DNA from: RGIG5299 sp045542315
Lineage (GTDB): Bacteria > Bacillota > Clostridia > Oscillospirales > RGIG5299
DNA: 22,561 nucleotides
NCBI GenBank assembly: GCA_045542315.1
Contig: JAZQKU010000093.1
Span: 1-22,561, forward strand
Direction: 5' to 3'
In this document: positions 8,420 through 15,550 of the stretch, piece by piece
Numbering within the stretch: position 1 is the first letter of the stretch
Layout of the letters: each line of letters opens with the position of its first letter
The notes under the pieces: model-generated
Database searches by the model: none
Seen by the model: the letters and a program-made list of their open reading frames with translations, nothing else
Told to the model about the DNA's origin: nothing
Translations under genes and position numbers: made by a program

Positions 8420-8770
8420 TTAGTCCTTGATGGAATCAACGAAAACGTTGATCTCTTTTACCTTGAAGCCCGTAGCGGACTCAATAGCGTATTTTGCGTT
8501 ATGGGTAATGCTTTCAGAGATAGCCATAATATTTATACCGTAAGTGACCGCAATGTGAATGGCTGCAACTATTTCATCGTTTTCAACAGAAATAGAAATT
8601 CCTCTGTGATCGTTTCCGCCCTTGAAAAGCGAAACGATCGATTCGAGAGCATTGTCGCTTGAAACCATGCCTGCAATACCGTAGCTGTTGGTAACTGCGT
8701 TTGCGGCTATCGAAGCGATGACTGCGTCCGAAATAATAATATCTCCGTATGAATTTTTATACTTGAGCAT
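8420..8770 (-). CDS. Asp23/Gls24 family envelope stress protein (YloU-like)
   Basis: Small Asp23/Gls24-family protein; members sit at the inner face of the membrane and are linked to envelope homeostasis. Of the 116 residues, the central region (DAVIASIAANAVTNSYGIAGMV, then ISVENDEIVAAIHIAVTYGINI) and the ending VKEINVFVDSIKD are typical. The frame also includes a GTG at 8779, but the ATG at 8770 is preferred: a strong GGAGGTG site precedes it by six bases and overlaps that GTG. It is the first gene of the long minus-strand train, 12 bases before fakA, directly downstream of a promoter that carries a perfect palindrome. A yloU-yloV-like order supports the call. Confidence 0.93.
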   Translation of the reverse strand: MLKYKNSYGDIIISDAVIASIAANAVTNSYGIAGMVSSDNALESIVSLFKGGNDHRGISISVENDEIVAAIHIAVTYGINIMAISESITHNAKYAIESATGFKVKEINVFVDSIKD

Positions 8771-8798
8771 AGGAAGCACCTCCGTATGTAATGTATCT

Positions 8799-8828
8799 AT
8801 TTTACAGCATTGTATATATACAATGCAA
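8799..8828 (-). promoter_or_regulatory. Predicted sigma-A promoter for the asp23-to-cysS operon
   Basis: On the minus strand, TTGCAT (8823-8828) and TAAAAT (8799-8804) are separated by 18 bases, giving a plausible -35/-10 pair whose transcript would start near 8792, about 20 bases before the asp23 start. No stronger promoter was found in the short junctions down to cysS, so this is likely the main start for ten genes. The spacer and part of the -35 box form a perfect palindrome, listed separately. Confidence 0.6.
8807..8826. promoter_or_regulatory. Perfect 20-base palindrome, candidate operator
   Basis: GCATTGTATA is followed at once by its exact reverse complement TATACAATGC, so ten of ten positions pair with no spacer. 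It fills the spacer of the asp23 promoter and overlaps its -35 box, the usual place for a repressor site. It is not followed by a T-run on the minus strand, which argues against a terminator. No LexA or other familiar Firmicute operator that I know matches it. The regulator is unknown. Confidence 0.6.
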
Positions 8829-8857
8829 CAGTAAACGAAATAAATTATTTAAAATTT

Positions 8858-8878
8858 CACAAAAAGGTAATTTTTGTG
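8858..8878 (-). terminator. Weak AT-rich hairpin after the oligopeptide-binding lipoprotein gene
   Basis: CACAAAAA and TTTTTGTG pair perfectly over eight bases around a five-base loop, 36 bases beyond the stop of the minus-strand lipoprotein gene. The stem is AT-rich and on the minus strand is followed by AAATTTT rather than a clean T-run. It may act as an inefficient terminator or an mRNA 3-prime-end stabiliser, and could allow some read-through into the asp23 operon. Confidence 0.35.
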
Positions 8879-8914
8879 CAAAACGTGAGAAAAAATGTAA
8901 ATAATTGGAAAAAG

Positions 8915-10393
8915 TTAAATGCTTTGCAAATCCGATGAGAAAAGACCGCCGTAGATGTTAAACTGATTGGGATTTGCCTCCGCGGTAAAGATTCTGCTGT
9001 AAACCAGGCATTTTTTTCTGTAGCAAAGAGAAATAACGGGAGATTCGTTGAGATAATCGTCAAAAGCGGTTCCGGCATTGTTGCCGCTTGCCGTTTCCGA
9101 ATAGATCTTTCCGAGTGACGCTGAATTAAAGCCGCTGAAATTAACGGTTGCGGAATTCAAAACCGAAACGTCGGTGTTTGTGGGCATAACGGTTTCTGCC
9201 AAATAAAGATCAAAGCTTCCGTTTTTGAGCGCTTTTTCATAATCGGCAAAGCTTAAAACCGTAACCGCAGTTTTTATTCCGAATCCGTTTAACTGTGCCG
9301 CGATCTCGTTTGCAAGCTTTATCTTGTAGCTGTCTTCAGAGTTGACGATAAGCTTAAGCTCGTTTATATTGTAATATCCTTTTTTCTTGTGATAGCCGCT
9401 TTGCTCAAGCAGCTCGTCCGCAAGGTCGGGCATATATACCGATTCGGGAAGATCGAAATTAAGCAAACTGTAATGAAGCGGGTTTACCGGGTGCCAGGTG
9501 AACTCGGCATACTGAATGTTTCTGTCAAGAGCAGCCCTGTCAATTATCAAATTAAAGGCTTTTCTGACTCCGCTTAATGAAAAGAGGTAATTTCGTGTAT
9601 TAAATCCCACGAAAACGAAGTTATTTGTAAGAAAATCCGCTATCTCATAGCTTCCCTTGAAAAGCACGGTATTTGTACTCATATCAACGCTTACCGCACT
9701 TACCGACTTTTTGTTAAAGGAGTGCACGGTAGAGAATCCGTCATCAACGGGGGTAAGATGTATAACGGGAATTTTAGAGCTTCCTCCCGCTTGCTCGTTT
9801 AGCAAGAGCACGGTATTTCCGTTTTCCTTGCCGAAACGGTATTCTCCTGCACCGAGCGCAAAGTCACCTGCGGTTCTTTTGATGATCGGGATATCAAGAA
9901 GGGTCAGGTTGCTTTCGGCGTTTTGCTTAAAGGTTACAGAAAATTTCCCGTCGGTCACCTTATACGATGAAATATACTTGAATCTCGAAGAATATTTCAC
10001 ACTCTTTTTTGCAAGATTGAATGAATTCAAAACGTCGTTAGCGGTTATTTTCGAGCCGTCGGAAAAATAAAGAGCGGAAATCTCAATAACCGCCGTGTTT
10101 CCCGAAACGGAATAATCCTTTGCAATGAGAGGAGAAGGGGAGTGGGTTGCATCGTTAATAAAAAGACCCGGGTAAACAAGCGGGAAAACGGAATGATTAT
10201 ATGACGATTCCGAACCAAACGGGTCAAATGAGTCGGAAAAATCAAAAGGCAACGCCGCAACCGGTGCTTTTTCCGTAACATCGGAAGAAACCGACCCGCT
10301 ATTATCAGGCAGCTCGGTTAAACCGCTACATCCGGAAAGAAACACGAAAATAGCCGATATTGAAATCAAAAAAAGACGTTTAAAATTTCTCAT
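8915..10393 (-). CDS. Oligopeptide/nickel-type substrate-binding lipoprotein (SBP family 5), solitary
   Basis: Predicted cell-surface binding lipoprotein of the bacterial extracellular solute-binding family 5, the class used by Opp/Dpp/Nik ABC importers. The 492 residues start with a charged n-region (MRNFKRLF), a hydrophobic core and the lipobox LSGC with Cys22 as the lipid-bearing residue. The segment ALYFSDGSKITANDVLNSF (about 107-125) is the family's FSDG-x-TA-DV signature. Later parts (ADELLEQSGYHKKKGYY and LKLIVNSEDSYKIKLANEIAAQLNGFGIKT) match the domain's C-terminal lobe. No permease or ATPase gene lies near it, so it may serve a distant transporter or have a non-transport role; the ligand cannot be read from sequence. 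No Shine-Dalgarno site precedes the ATG, and the promoter sits so close that the mRNA may be leaderless. Confidence 0.86.
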   Translation of the reverse strand: MRNFKRLFLISISAIFVFLSGCSGLTELPDNSGSVSSDVTEKAPVAALPFDFSDSFDPFGSESSYNHSVFPLVYPGLFINDATHSPSPLIAKDYSVSGNTAVIEISALYFSDGSKITANDVLNSFNLAKKSVKYSSRFKYISSYKVTDGKFSVTFKQNAESNLTLLDIPIIKRTAGDFALGAGEYRFGKENGNTVLLLNEQAGGSSKIPVIHLTPVDDGFSTVHSFNKKSVSAVSVDMSTNTVLFKGSYEIADFLTNNFVFVGFNTRNYLFSLSGVRKAFNLIIDRAALDRNIQYAEFTWHPVNPLHYSLLNFDLPESVYMPDLADELLEQSGYHKKKGYYNINELKLIVNSEDSYKIKLANEIAAQLNGFGIKTAVTVLSFADYEKALKNGSFDLYLAETVMPTNTDVSVLNSATVNFSGFNSASLGKIYSETASGNNAGTAFDDYLNESPVISLCYRKKCLVYSRIFTAEANPNQFNIYGGLFSSDLQSI

Positions 10394-10399
10394 AATAAT

Positions 10400-10428
10400 A
10401 TTTTATCACAAATAAATATATATTGCAA
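10400..10428 (-). promoter_or_regulatory. Predicted sigma-A promoter for the binding lipoprotein gene
   Basis: TTGCAA (10423-10428) and TAAAAT (10400-10405) are spaced by exactly 17 bases on the minus strand. Only six bases (ATTATT) separate the -10 box from the ATG at 10393, so the expected transcription start falls on or next to the initiation codon. The -35 lies in a ten-base palindrome (10421-10430), which is AT-rich and may be chance. Confidence 0.6.
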
Positions 10429-10465
10429 TAATAATATTATATTGTGCGAGAAATTTAACGAAAAT

Positions 10466-10759
10466 TTAATCGAAAATTCCAAAGAAATTTCTTTTATCAC
10501 GTCGGGCCTCGGTTATATCTGACGGCTCGTAGGAAACGAGCAAAAGATCGCTTCCCGTTTTTTTTATGTCCTCAAAGGGGATAATGAACTCCTCTTTTTT
10601 CGAAAAGACCGGTGCGTTTTTAGAAACGATGGGAACTACGATGGATTTGACCCTTCCGTTTTCAATATCTATCTCAACGTCCGAAACGTATCCGAGCTTA
10701 CTGCCGTCGGTTATATTGATTACTTCCTTCGATTTGAGCTCCGTAACTCTCCAATACAT
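10466..10759 (-). CDS. PRC-barrel domain protein, YlmC/YmxH family
   Basis: Small cytosolic PRC-barrel protein of the YlmC/YmxH sporulation-associated family; the exact role is not known. The 97 residues open with RVTELKSKEVINITDGSKLGYVSDVEID, the hallmark strand-turn pattern of the barrel, and continue with GRVKSIVVP, FIIPFEDIKKTGSDLLLV. A GTG at 10768 is in frame, but the ATG at 10759 has a GAGGTG site at the right distance, which overlaps that GTG. The ribosome binding site sits in the 3-prime arm of a ten-base-pair hairpin, suggesting translational control. It lies 40 bases after cca on the same strand. Family members are found mainly in endospore formers, in keeping with yunB nearby. Confidence 0.9.
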   Translation of the reverse strand: MYWRVTELKSKEVINITDGSKLGYVSDVEIDIENGRVKSIVVPIVSKNAPVFSKKEEFIIPFEDIKKTGSDLLLVSYEPSDITEARRDKRNFFGIFD

Positions 10760-10762
10760 GAA

Positions 10763-10791
10763 AAACACCTCACTAAATATATGAGGTGTTT
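10763..10791 (-). promoter_or_regulatory. Hairpin that would mask the ymxH-like ribosome binding site
   Basis: On the minus strand AAACACCTCA pairs perfectly with TGAGGTGTTT across a nine-base loop. The GAGGTG ribosome binding site (bases 10766-10771) is wholly inside the second arm, paired with CACCTC. The hairpin starts nine bases after the cca stop and is followed by TTTTTC, so it could also act as a weak intrinsic terminator for cca. Either reading implies that ymxH-like expression from the cca transcript is limited. Confidence 0.6.
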
Positions 10792-10799
10792 CATTCGTT

Positions 10800-11984
10800 T
10801 TAACACATAAAATTTGATTTTAAATATCCGAGCAGAGTTTCTTTTTCGTTTATTAGCCGTCCGTGTGCCGCTTCTGTGAGGAGAAGCTTCAAAGCGGCGC
10901 CTATCTCTTTGCCGGAAAGATTTAAAAGCGAAAGATCGTTGCCCCGAATGGCAAGATCCGCTTCACAGATCGGGCGTTTTCCCGACAAAATGACATTTCT
11001 TGCTTCATTGAATACGGATAAAGGCCTTTGTGTAACTCTTGCAAACTCAAAATATCTTTCTGCATTTTTCATTCCGTATTTGAGATAAAAATCAATAACA
11101 TTATCGATGCTTTCAAAATGCAAAGCGTCGCTTTCAAGCAAGAATCCGACCTCGTTTACAGCCTTTTTGGAAAAACCGCAGGACTGTAAAAATTCCGTTG
11201 CAATAAACGGAGAAGCATCTTTGAAAAGAACGGCGGCGCGCATTGAAAGATCGTTGCTGGCAATACCGTTTAATATTGTGAGAGTGTCGGTGCTTACGGA
11301 AAAATGCGGGGAAAACAACGAAAAAAACGGTAAAAGACTTTTTGCGTTTTCGCCAAAAAAAGGCAACGTTTTTTTAAATTCGTTACCTGATGCATCAGGT
11401 GGAATACGGACTCCGTTTTCAATAATTTCCAAGCATGCTTCGAGTGTTTTTTTATCAATCGAAAAGCCTTCCAGGCAAACTGCAAAGCGTAACGCACGAG
11501 CAACTCTCAAATTGTCCTCATTTAACCGTATATCAGGGTTCCCTACAGTTTTTATGATTTTGTTTTTAAGGTCGTTGATACCTCCGAAAGGGTCGTAAAC
11601 ATTGCCGTTCATATCTGCAGCGAGCGCGTTAACGGTAAAATCCCTTCTTGCAAGATCCTCTTCCAATTTGTCGGTAAATTCAACCTTATTCGGGTGTCTG
11701 GAGTCACCGTAAGCCGACTCCCTTCGCATGGTTGTGATCTCGAAAGAACTTCCTTCGAAAATTACGGTTACCGTACCGAACCGTACGGATGATTCCGATA
11801 GCTTACAATCGGAAAAAAGTAATGCTGTGTCAACGGGAAGGGCATCGGTGCAAACGTCAAAATCATAATAATCTCTTTGCAGCAAAATATCTCTTACTGC
11901 ACCGCCGACAAGATACGCTTTGTGTCCGTTGTCATAAAAGCGTTTTAAAAGCTTATAAGCCTTTTCCGGGAGGTCGATAACCAT
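10800..11984 (-). CDS. cca: CCA tRNA nucleotidyltransferase
   Basis: Class II nucleotidyltransferase that adds or repairs the 3-prime CCA end of tRNAs. The 394 residues show the head domain in order: VGGAVRD (26-32), the catalytic DFD (41-43) in YDFDVCTDA, RRESAYGD (88-94, motif for template-free nucleotide choice), and EEDLARRDFTVNALA (109-122). The neck and body follow (NLRVARALRFA; about 155-165), and the helical C-terminus ends in a tRNA-binding segment. There is no HD phosphohydrolase domain, which fits the Gram-positive type. ATG at 11984 has AAGAAGGTG five bases upstream. A consensus promoter lies just beyond. A separate poly(A) polymerase is a possible relative, but such an enzyme is not expected in this lineage. 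Confidence 0.93.
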   Translation of the reverse strand: MVIDLPEKAYKLLKRFYDNGHKAYLVGGAVRDILLQRDYYDFDVCTDALPVDTALLFSDCKLSESSVRFGTVTVIFEGSSFEITTMRRESAYGDSRHPNKVEFTDKLEEDLARRDFTVNALAADMNGNVYDPFGGINDLKNKIIKTVGNPDIRLNEDNLRVARALRFAVCLEGFSIDKKTLEACLEIIENGVRIPPDASGNEFKKTLPFFGENAKSLLPFFSLFSPHFSVSTDTLTILNGIASNDLSMRAAVLFKDASPFIATEFLQSCGFSKKAVNEVGFLLESDALHFESIDNVIDFYLKYGMKNAERYFEFARVTQRPLSVFNEARNVILSGKRPICEADLAIRGNDLSLLNLSGKEIGAALKLLLTEAAHGRLINEKETLLGYLKSNFMC

Positions 11985-12004
11985 TTTTTCACCTTCTTAA
12001 GTTA

Positions 12005-12032
12005 ATTATATTGAATTTTTTGTCAATGTCAA
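12005..12032 (-). promoter_or_regulatory. Predicted sigma-A promoter for cca
   Basis: Minus-strand consensus TTGACA (12027-12032) and TATAAT (12005-12010) with a 16-base spacer. The hexamer TTGACA is repeated back to back (12021-12032), though only the outer copy has suitable spacing. The leader to the cca ATG would be about 14 to 15 bases and contains its ribosome binding site. Both hexamers match the consensus perfectly, so basal expression should be strong. Confidence 0.75.
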
Positions 12033-12039
12033 GTCCTAC

Positions 12040-12068
12040 TTGATTTTAACATAAAAAAAGTGTATAAT
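12040..12068 (+). promoter_or_regulatory. Predicted sigma-A promoter for the GME-fold-like gene
   Basis: TTGATT (12040-12045) and TATAAT (12063-12068) are spaced by 17 bases. Transcription would begin near 12,075, giving a leader of only about ten bases that still includes the GGTG in front of the ATG at 12085. It is back to back with the cca promoter, with seven bases between the two -35 boxes, so the two RNA polymerases would compete. Confidence 0.72.
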
Positions 12069-12084
12069 ATTATTGGTGTTTTGT

Positions 12085-12777
12085 ATGCAAAAAGCAATAA
12101 TAGTTTCAAACGAAATATCGAATTCAATAAAAGAAAAAGTTGAATTTTACGGATTTCTGCCTCTTTTAAGCTGTAAAGTTGATAAGCTTGATACACCTGT
12201 TGCGTCGCATCCCGATCTGCAAATCATAAGCGTCGGAGTTGTGCTTTACGCCGCGGAAAATTGCTATGATTATTACCGTGCGCTTTTTGAAAAAAACGGA
12301 ATTAAAGCAAAGCTTTTACCTACTGAAAAAGCTGTTTTTTCGCCTTATCCAAACGATTGTGTGCTGAATATTGCATTCTTCAAAAACTGTGTAATAAAAG
12401 GCGAAAACACGGAAATTCCCGCTGCTTTTGCCCATTTTAACAGTGTAAATGTGAAGCAAGGCTATGTTAATTGTTCGGTTTTGAAGCTTAATGATAATGC
12501 TGCAATAACGGAGGATATTTCTATCTTCAAAGCTCTGACCGATCTTGGTGTTGACGTTCTTTTTTTGCCCGAAAGACGGGTAATGTTGAAGGGCTATAAT
12601 TGCGGATTTATCGGCGGAGCGGGCTTTGTATTTGACGGAAAGGTGTTTTTCTTCGGTAATATTGAGAACTTTCCTTATTTTAATGAGATTTATGAATTTT
12701 GCAAAAAACACGGCTTTGAAGCTGTGTCGCTTTCGGAAGAAAAAATCGCAGATTACGGAAAAGCCGTAATTCTTTAA
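12085..12777 (+). CDS. GME-fold-like conserved hypothetical protein (DUF6873-type)
   Basis: I recognise the overall pattern as resembling the Firmicute DUF6873 family, described as having the guanidine-modifying-enzyme (arginine deiminase-like) fold; I cannot test this by search. Of 230 residues, features that fit are SHPDLQI (41-47), a repeated small-beta-unit pattern, GYVNCSVLKLNDNAAITED (126-144), LPERRVMLKGYNCGFIGGAGF (161-181) and the VFDGKVFFFGN turn (182-192). There is no signal peptide or membrane segment. Conserved His42, Asp44, Cys130, Asp137 and Asp144 could form a site, but catalysis is not shown. In-frame TTG (12073) and GTG (12076) starts exist; the ATG at 12085 is chosen because GGTG lies six bases before it. 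It heads a plus-strand set with yunB and ligA; co-transcription is uncertain. Confidence 0.75.
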   Translation: MQKAIIVSNEISNSIKEKVEFYGFLPLLSCKVDKLDTPVASHPDLQIISVGVVLYAAENCYDYYRALFEKNGIKAKLLPTEKAVFSPYPNDCVLNIAFFKNCVIKGENTEIPAAFAHFNSVNVKQGYVNCSVLKLNDNAAITEDISIFKALTDLGVDVLFLPERRVMLKGYNCGFIGGAGFVFDGKVFFFGNIENFPYFNEIYEFCKKHGFEAVSLSEEKIADYGKAVIL

Positions 12778-12784
12778 AAAATAA

Positions 12785-12813
12785 TGGCAAAAAAATCTCC
12801 TTGTGAATATAAT
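12785..12813 (+). promoter_or_regulatory. Possible weak promoter for yunB
   Basis: TATAAT (12808-12813) has a poor -35 (TGGCAA, 12785-12790) at 17 bases. The spacing is correct, but only three of six -35 positions match. No recognisable sporulation sigma-E or sigma-G/K elements were found. A GGGAGG ribosome binding site follows and belongs to yunB. Confidence 0.3.
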
Positions 12814-12842
12814 TTATTATATTTATCGGGAGGTTTTCGGAT

Positions 12843-13535
12843 ATGCTTTACGTCAGAAAACAGGATAAAAACAGAATAAAGCTCAAATATAAGATCTTGT
12901 TTTTTGCCATGTCGGTAACGATGCTTTTTTCTGCGGTTATATATACGTATTTGCGCTCTGTAAAGCCTATTGTCACAGATATTGCAACCTCGCAGGTCGA
13001 GGTGGCTATGATGCGGTCGGTAAACGATGCGGCAATAACGGTCCTTACCGATAACAGAATCGACTATTCGGATATTATAACGATTCACAGAGATAATAAC
13101 GACGGTAAGGTTTCCTCCGTAACGTTAAACAGCGTTTTGATGAATTTTATGAAATCCGAGCTTATAAACAGAGTCGTTGAAAACATTGAATCGCATACAT
13201 CCAATTCGGTTAAAATACCCATAGGAAGCATACTGTCTCCCACCTTCTTTTCGGGGCACGGACCGAAGCTGTCATTTGACCTTATGCCGGTCAGTGCAGT
13301 CTATGCCGATTATGAAAACACTTTTTCGGCGGCGGGCATTAACCAGACAAGACATACCGTTTCGGTTAAAATAACCGTTTCTTCGGGTGTATATCTTCCG
13401 GGCTACAGTGCCGAAACAACAATAGAAACACATATAATTATAGCCGAAACGGTGATCGTCGGCGCAGTGCCGAACGATTTTGCAAATATAGAAGGCCTCG
13501 GAGACGAAAATTCATATATTACAGATCTCATATAA
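12843..13535 (+). CDS. yunB: Sporulation protein YunB
   Basis: Membrane-anchored protein of unknown mechanism needed for normal endospore formation in Bacillus. The 230 residues have a basic N-terminus, one hydrophobic segment (about 18-36) and an extracytoplasmic or mother-cell-facing domain. Typical YunB segments are IATSQVEVAMMRSVNDAA (47-64), the IPIGSILSPTFFSGHGPKLSF stretch in the middle and a repetitive beta-rich C-terminus (HTVSVKITVSSGVYLPGYSAETTIETHIIIAETVIVGAVP). ATG at 12843 is supported by GGGAGG about eight to nine bases upstream. Twelve bases separate it from ligA. Its presence is one of the best signs that the host can sporulate, or descends from sporulating ancestors. Confidence 0.9.
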   Translation: MLYVRKQDKNRIKLKYKILFFAMSVTMLFSAVIYTYLRSVKPIVTDIATSQVEVAMMRSVNDAAITVLTDNRIDYSDIITIHRDNNDGKVSSVTLNSVLMNFMKSELINRVVENIESHTSNSVKIPIGSILSPTFFSGHGPKLSFDLMPVSAVYADYENTFSAAGINQTRHTVSVKITVSSGVYLPGYSAETTIETHIIIAETVIVGAVPNDFANIEGLGDENSYITDLI

Positions 13536-13547
13536 ACGGTGATTAAA

Positions 13548-15521
13548 ATGGATGAAATCAAAAGACTTCACGAGCTTACAAAGGAATTAAAATATCATTC
13601 GGAGCAGTATTACGTAAACGACGCTCCCGTAATCTCCGATTACGATTACGATATGCTTCAGCGCGAGCTTATTGCCCTTGAGGAAAAGTATCCGAGCGAA
13701 AAGGAGCCCGATTCTCCCACGTCGCGAGTCGGAGGGAAGGCAATTACGGCATTTGAGTCGGGAAAGCACGCCGTTCCGCTTGAAAGCCTGCAGGACGCCT
13801 TTTCATTTGACGAGGTCCTTGATTTTAATAACAAGGTCACTTTAAAGGCCGGTTCTTCCCCCGAATACGTTGCAGAGCTTAAAATAGACGGCCTTTCGGT
13901 CGCACTGGAATATGAAAACGGAATTTTTGTAAGAGGACTTACGAGAGGTGACGGAATCACAGGTGAAGACGTTACCGAAAACCTTAAAACGGTAAGAGAT
14001 ATCCCGTTAAAGCTTACCTCTCCCGAAAACGTTATCGTTCGCGGCGAGGTCTATATGCCGCGCGCAGTCTGGAGCAAGCTTAACGAGAAAAGGGAAGCTG
14101 CAGGCGAGCCTCTTTTTGCAAATCCGAGAAATGCCGCAGCCGGCTCATTAAGACAGCTCGATTCAAAAATAACGGCATCTCGCAAGCTTTCAATATTTGT
14201 TTTTAACCTTCAAAAAAGCGAAAAGGAATTCAAAACCCATTCGGAAACGCTTGAGTGGATGAGGACGCTCGGCTTTACCGTTTCACCTCACTACGTAACA
14301 GCCAAAACCGCAGACGACGTTTTGGACGCAATAAATAAATTCGGTGAAATGCGCAGAGAGCTTCCGTTTGACATAGACGGCGCAGTAATCAAGGTAAACG
14401 ATCTTTCCTTGAGAAAGGAGCTTGGAAGCACGGCTAAAAATCCCAGATGGGCAATAGCCTTCAAATATCCTCCCGAGGTAAAGGAAACGGTTGTTCGTTC
14501 AATAGAAATAAACGTAGGAAGAACGGGAATACTCACTCCGCTTGCAATTTTAGAGCCTGTTTTCATATCGGGAAGTCTCGTTTCAAAGGCAACACTTCAC
14601 AATAAGGATTTTATCAAGGAAAAGGATATAAGAATAGGCGACACCGTTAAAATAAGAAAAGCGGGAGATATTATTCCCGAAATAATATCTGTAATTAAAG
14701 AAAAACGTCCCGAAAAAAGCACGGAGTTCGTTATGCCGACTGTTTGCCCCTCTTGCGGAAGCGCAGTCTTTTACGATGAAAAGGAGGTTGCGGTCAGGTG
14801 CGAGAATGCATCATGTCCCGCACAGGCTGTAAGGAATATAATTCATTTCGCCTCAAAGGACGCAATGGATATTGACGGCCTTGGCTCCGCCCTTTGCGAA
14901 AAGCTTTATTCAGAGGGTATAATTAAAAACATTGCGGATATTTATACGGTAGAAAAAGAAAAAATAGCCTCGCTTGAGGGTCTTGGTGAAAAGTCAGCCG
15001 AAAACCTTTTGGCATCAATAGAAAAAACGAAAGAGAATTGCCTCTCAAGGCTTTTGTTTGCCCTCGGAATACCCGAGGTAGGCTCAAAGACGGCAAAGGT
15101 TATAGCGTCGAAATTTTTAACTCTTGAGGCGGTGTCGAATGCGTTGACCGACGAGCTTATGTCAGTTAACGATATAGGCCCCGCAACCGCAGAATCGATA
15201 GTAAATTTCTTTTCGCTTCAAAAAAACAAGGAGCTTATTGGGAAGCTGACCGAATACGGTCTTAACACAGAATATAAGGGCGCCGTTGCAAACGATAAGC
15301 TATCGGGAATTACCTTCGTAATAACGGGTACTCTTCCCACAATGTCAAGAACAGAAGCAACGGAGCTTATAGAATCAATGGGTGGCAAGGTTTCGGGTTC
15401 GGTTTCCAAAAAGACCGGAATGGTTCTTGCAGGCGAGGATGCGGGCAGCAAATTGCAAAAAGCAAAGGAGCTCGGAATAAGAATTATCGATGAAAATGAG
15501 CTTTTAGCTATAATAAAATGA
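13548..15521 (+). CDS. ligA: NAD+-dependent DNA ligase
   Basis: Seals nicks in DNA during replication and repair, using NAD+ as the adenylate donor. The 657 residues contain all expected parts: domain Ia (YYVNDAPVISDYDYDML, 21-37), the adenylation motif KIDGLS with nucleophile Lys112, GDGITGEDVTENLKT, an OB fold after about 310, the four-cysteine zinc finger CPSCG ... CENASCPAQ, helix-hairpin-helix repeats, and a C-terminal BRCT domain (SGITFVITGTLPTMSRTEATELIE). The length is normal. A GTG at 13539 is in frame, but the ATG at 13548 is chosen: CGGTGA precedes it by five bases, and this GTG lies inside it. It follows yunB with a 12-base gap and may be read from its transcript. Confidence 0.97.
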   Translation: MDEIKRLHELTKELKYHSEQYYVNDAPVISDYDYDMLQRELIALEEKYPSEKEPDSPTSRVGGKAITAFESGKHAVPLESLQDAFSFDEVLDFNNKVTLKAGSSPEYVAELKIDGLSVALEYENGIFVRGLTRGDGITGEDVTENLKTVRDIPLKLTSPENVIVRGEVYMPRAVWSKLNEKREAAGEPLFANPRNAAAGSLRQLDSKITASRKLSIFVFNLQKSEKEFKTHSETLEWMRTLGFTVSPHYVTAKTADDVLDAINKFGEMRRELPFDIDGAVIKVNDLSLRKELGSTAKNPRWAIAFKYPPEVKETVVRSIEINVGRTGILTPLAILEPVFISGSLVSKATLHNKDFIKEKDIRIGDTVKIRKAGDIIPEIISVIKEKRPEKSTEFVMPTVCPSCGSAVFYDEKEVAVRCENASCPAQAVRNIIHFASKDAMDIDGLGSALCEKLYSEGIIKNIADIYTVEKEKIASLEGLGEKSAENLLASIEKTKENCLSRLLFALGIPEVGSKTAKVIASKFLTLEAVSNALTDELMSVNDIGPATAESIVNFFSLQKNKELIGKLTEYGLNTEYKGAVANDKLSGITFVITGTLPTMSRTEATELIESMGGKVSGSVSKKTGMVLAGEDAGSKLQKAKELGIRIIDENELLAIIK

Positions 15522-15550
15522 TATATATTTATCTATAAATAAAAAAATGC

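Noticed and set aside
10421..10440. Two adjacent ten-base AT palindromes (tattgcaata and ataatattat)
   Set aside because: They are simple AT-rich sequence in a promoter; the longer palindrome at 8807 is the only one convincing enough to report as an operator.
10759..10794. Possible leader peptide starting at ATG 10794 (minus strand) ahead of the ymxH-like gene
   Set aside because: The frame has no nearby stop and runs into the PRC-barrel gene in a different frame, with no ribosome binding site.
15522..15550. Possible ligA terminator (tatttatctataaataaaaaaa)
   Set aside because: The stem is seven AT pairs with a two-base loop and no following T-run on the plus strand.
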